Origin: UBA5793 sp040255465
Lineage (GTDB): Bacteria > Planctomycetota > Phycisphaerae > Phycisphaerales > UBA5793
Assembly: GCA_040255465.1 (NCBI GenBank)
Contig: JBDZVA010000005.1
Coordinates: forward strand, 1 to 64,000
Direction: 5' to 3'
DNA: 64,000 bases
A program made the position numbers and the translations under genes. Position 1 is the stretch's first letter, and each line of letters begins with the position of its first letter. Shown here piece after piece: positions 61,508 to 64,000 of this stretch. Under the pieces are notes generated by a model, which ran no database searches, was not told where the DNA came from, and saw nothing but the letters and a program-made list of their open reading frames with translations.

Positions 61508-62674
61508 TCACGACGGCCAGAATCCTTTCACGACTTCCACGAGGATCAGAATGATAATGATCCACTCGAGTACTTCCATACGCACCGTGGTCTGGCGATC
61601 GGTGATCTTGTCGTAGATGGTGTCAATCGCGTGCAGTTTGCGATTGATGTTCACGCCCCATTGAGGGAGATGAAAGCGTTGCGACACGGCCCGGTAGACG
61701 CGGGCAAGATACTGGTCGCCAACCAGTTTCATGGAGTGGCTGACATCCTCGAAGAGAATCGCAGAGTCGGCGTGCAGCATCCCGAGCTGGCGCAACTGGC
61801 CGCCGCCAATGCCCAGAAAAGTGCGACGCAGGCCCTTGAATTTGGCGAGCAGTTCATACGACGAATCCAGGATTCGCTCCAGTTCGTTGTCCAGCGACCG
61901 CATCTGTACGAGCTGAACATTGGCGTATTCGAGGATCGAGCGCACGTCGGCAGGATCCGGTCCGATGAGCAACGCCGCGTGCCAGTCGATCACCGCGCGA
62001 TCGGCGACTCCGTACGCGATCGACAGAGAGAGTGCGTCGTCCGTTTCCTGGCTGGACAGCGGTTCACGCTCGGCTCGCAGAATCCGCGCCACAATGGAGT
62101 TGTGTCTGCCGATGAACGTTTCGGTCGGCTCGCCTCGCACCGCCACAAGTTCGAAGATCATGTAGTCCTCGATCGGCGGCGCGATGCGAGGTTTGCTGAT
62201 CGAGTTACCCAGAGAGGCGATGGCCCGCTCGACGTGCGTGCGGGCGCGCAGCGCCAGCGGCTCGTGGTCGTAGAGCGTGTCGCTCAGGCTCACCAGTTCT
62301 TCAAAGGGGCAGTCCAGTGCGATGGCAAAGCGGACCGATGCGGCGCCGAAGGAGTAGAGCACGATGTCCACGCGTGGCTCGATCTGAAAGGCGCCGACGT
62401 CCATCGACTCTGTGGCCACGGTAATGGAAAGCGGGACGCCCGGTCCGGGGATCGATTGCGGCGCCCGCTTCTTTTTTTGGATGACCGTGCGACGGCTGTC
62501 AGCGACGATCGCCCGTTCCGCCTCGTTGAGGTTAATGGAGAAACCCACGTCGAACGCGAAGCACGCATGGCACACACCACGCACGGCTTGTGCTGGCGGA
62601 CCAGCGGCGCCTGAGCTGCCTTGCGTGTCCGGTCGAGGCGCCAGAGGCGAGAGGTTGGAGGTGTCGTGGGTCAC
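61508..62674 (-). CDS. RMD1/YagE family (DUF155) membrane protein
   Basis: GTG at 62674 gives 388 residues. The body has APPIEDYMIFELVAVRGEPT and SIAYGVADRAVIDWHAALLI. The C-terminal part FHLPQWGVNINRKLHAIDTI, then IYDKITDRQTTVRMEVLEWI and a single hydrophobic helix (IIIILILVEVVKGF), is the hallmark of the RMD1/YagE DUF155 family. Eukaryotic members act at the mitochondrial inner membrane. The bacterial role is unknown. It stands alone 30 bases from the C39-like gene and could be in the same transcript. Confidence 0.9.
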   Translation of the reverse strand: MTHDTSNLSPLAPRPDTQGSSGAAGPPAQAVRGVCHACFAFDVGFSINLNEAERAIVADSRRTVIQKKKRAPQSIPGPGVPLSITVATESMDVGAFQIEPRVDIVLYSFGAASVRFAIALDCPFEELVSLSDTLYDHEPLALRARTHVERAIASLGNSISKPRIAPPIEDYMIFELVAVRGEPTETFIGRHNSIVARILRAEREPLSSQETDDALSLSIAYGVADRAVIDWHAALLIGPDPADVRSILEYANVQLVQMRSLDNELERILDSSYELLAKFKGLRRTFLGIGGGQLRQLGMLHADSAILFEDVSHSMKLVGDQYLARVYRAVSQRFHLPQWGVNINRKLHAIDTIYDKITDRQTTVRMEVLEWIIIILILVEVVKGFWPS

Positions 62675-62728
62675 GGAATGAGTCGCATCAGCGGCAAGCA
62701 GCCTGGTGCCAACCGACCCGGTCCATCA

Positions 62729-64000
62729 TCAGTTCAGGTTCATGGTCATCAGGAACTCCGCGTTGGAATTGGTCTTCTCCAGACGCGACTTGAGCAGTTC
62801 CATCGCTTCGACGACGTTCATGTCGCTGAGCACCTTGCGCAATCGATAAACCAGTTCGAGTTCCTTCGGATCGAGCAGCAGCTCTTCCCGGCGCGTGCCC
62901 GAGGCGCTGATGTCGATCGCGGGGTAGATGCGCTTGGCCACGAGGCGTCGATCAAGGTGCAGCTCGCTGTTGCCAGTACCCTTGAATTCTTCGAAGATGA
63001 TGTCATCCGCTCGGCTGCCGGTGTCAATCAGCGCCGTAGCGATGATGGTGAGCGAGCCGCCGTTCTCGATGTTGCGGGCGGCGCCGAAGAACTTCTTGGG
63101 CTTCTGCAGCGCGCCGGTGTCGATGCCGCCCGTGCCGATCTTCCCTGAATGGGGCATTTCGTTGTTGTACGCGCGAGCGAGGCGGGTGATCGAGTCGAGC
63201 AGAATCACGCAATCCTCGCCGAACTCGACGTATCGCTTGGCTTTGTCGATGACCATTTCGGCCACCTGTACGTGCCGGGCGGTCTGCTCGTCAAACGTCG
63301 AGGCAATCACCTCGACCTCGGGCGGCGTCGAGCGGCGGAAGTCCGTCACTTCTTCAGGTCGCTCGTCAATGAGCAGTACGATGATCTTCGTGCCCGGACA
63401 GTTGGCGATGATCGCATTGGCCATCTTCTGCAGCAGCTCCGTCTTGCCGGTGCGCGGCGGCGCGACGATCAGCGCCCGCTGACCCTTGCCCAGCGGCGTG
63501 ACCAGGTCGACCACGCGCATGTTGACTTCTTTCGCGTTCGTCTCCAGCACGAGACGCTCGTCGGGGTGCAGCGGGACGAGATCCTCGAACGTCGGCAGAT
63601 GATGCAACACGTCCGGCGTGCGGCCGTTGACCATGTCCACCCGGAGCAGCGCGAAGTAGCGCTCGGATTCCTTGGGCGGACGAACGGTCCCCTGGATGAC
63701 GCATCCCTGGCGGAGACCAAAGCGGCGGATCTGGCTCGGGCTGACGTAAATGTCATCCGGGCAGGGCAGGTACGAGTAGCTGGGTGAGCGGAGGAAGCCG
63801 AATCCGTCGGGAAGGATCTCAAGCGTGCCCTCGCCCACCATCAGCCCCTGGTTCGCCATCCGCGCTTTGAGAATGCGGAAGATCAGTTCCTGCTTCTTGA
63901 GTCCGGCGGTCTCGCCAACACCCTCGGCATCAGCGACCTTGAGCAGATCTTCGAGTTCCATGTTCTGGAGTTCGGAGATATGCAGCACTTCACCGGTGGC
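62729..64000 (-). CDS. rho: Transcription termination factor Rho, partial at the right edge
   Basis: The frame is open to the window edge. GTG 63988 would give 419 residues beginning MLHISELQNMELEDLLKVAD, but there is no ribosome binding site before it and the codons upstream stay open, so an N-terminal extension is likely. Rho features include ILPDGFGFLRSPSYSY, LIVAPPRTGKTELLQ (P-loop), VIVLLIDERPEEVTD, ILLDSITRLARAYN and the Q-loop GGIDTGALQKPKKF. Rho unwinds RNA-DNA hybrids and ends transcription. It marks the host-core side of the window. Confidence 0.97.
   Translation of the reverse strand, partial: ATGEVLHISELQNMELEDLLKVADAEGVGETAGLKKQELIFRILKARMANQGLMVGEGTLEILPDGFGFLRSPSYSYLPCPDDIYVSPSQIRRFGLRQGCVIQGTVRPPKESERYFALLRVDMVNGRTPDVLHHLPTFEDLVPLHPDERLVLETNAKEVNMRVVDLVTPLGKGQRALIVAPPRTGKTELLQKMANAIIANCPGTKIIVLLIDERPEEVTDFRRSTPPEVEVIASTFDEQTARHVQVAEMVIDKAKRYVEFGEDCVILLDSITRLARAYNNEMPHSGKIGTGGIDTGALQKPKKFFGAARNIENGGSLTIIATALIDTGSRADDIIFEEFKGTGNSELHLDRRLVAKRIYPAIDISASGTRREELLLDPKELELVYRLRKVLSDMNVVEAMELLKSRLEKTNSNAEFLMTMNLN

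Overview
The window looks like a GC-rich bacterial chromosome, most probably a planctomycete of the Phycisphaerae type. The evidence is an ECF-like sigma factor paired with a membrane Ser/Thr kinase, a serine-recombinase cassette with a DUF2924 gene, and the core rho gene next to a DUF155 gene. Lineage is inferred; no rRNA is present.

Region 1 (1-34,008) is a tailed-phage genome, probably a prophage whose left end lies outside the window. On the minus strand, reading downward, it has a packaging and head module (small TerL-like gene, TerL, zinc-ribbon protein, portal, protease-capsid fusion, DUF2190 decoration protein), connectors, tail tube, a gpG/gpGT-like frameshift pair, tape measure and distal tail genes. 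A kelch protein, an ECF sigma factor and a Ser/Thr kinase (12,552-16,837) interrupt the head module. Eight small plus-strand genes lie at 19,856-23,053. The replication and recombination genes follow on the minus strand (34,008 down to 23,149): a sigma-like factor, an unrecognised protein, a RecA-like ATPase, DUF669, a nuclease-like protein, a helicase, Prim-Pol and a ParB-methyltransferase. An iteron array with an AT-rich block lies beside the Prim-Pol gene. The helicase gene carries an intein in its DECH box, and a complete Vsr-like homing endonuclease with its own ribosome binding site is nested inside the intein in another reading frame. This is the most unusual object in the window.

Region 2 (34,009-55,543) is a defence island. 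It holds a degenerate tRNA-Gln-like sequence, a QueC-like PP-loop protein with an unknown partner, a five-gene operon in which a SIR2-HerA pair sits between hsdS and hsdR of a type I restriction-modification system, a large serine recombinase cassette, and a three-gene module of DUF6361, PLD nuclease and Snf2-like helicase that matches no named defence system I know.

Region 3 (56,173-64,000) looks like host core. It has an initiator tRNA-Met gene, a class II glutamine amidotransferase, an overlapping operon (C39-like peptidase, RimK-like ATP-grasp ligase, GCS2 ligase, N-formylglutamate amidohydrolase) that looks like an amidoligase pathway of unknown product, an RMD1/YagE family membrane protein and rho.

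All family names come from reading the translations by eye; no database search was possible.
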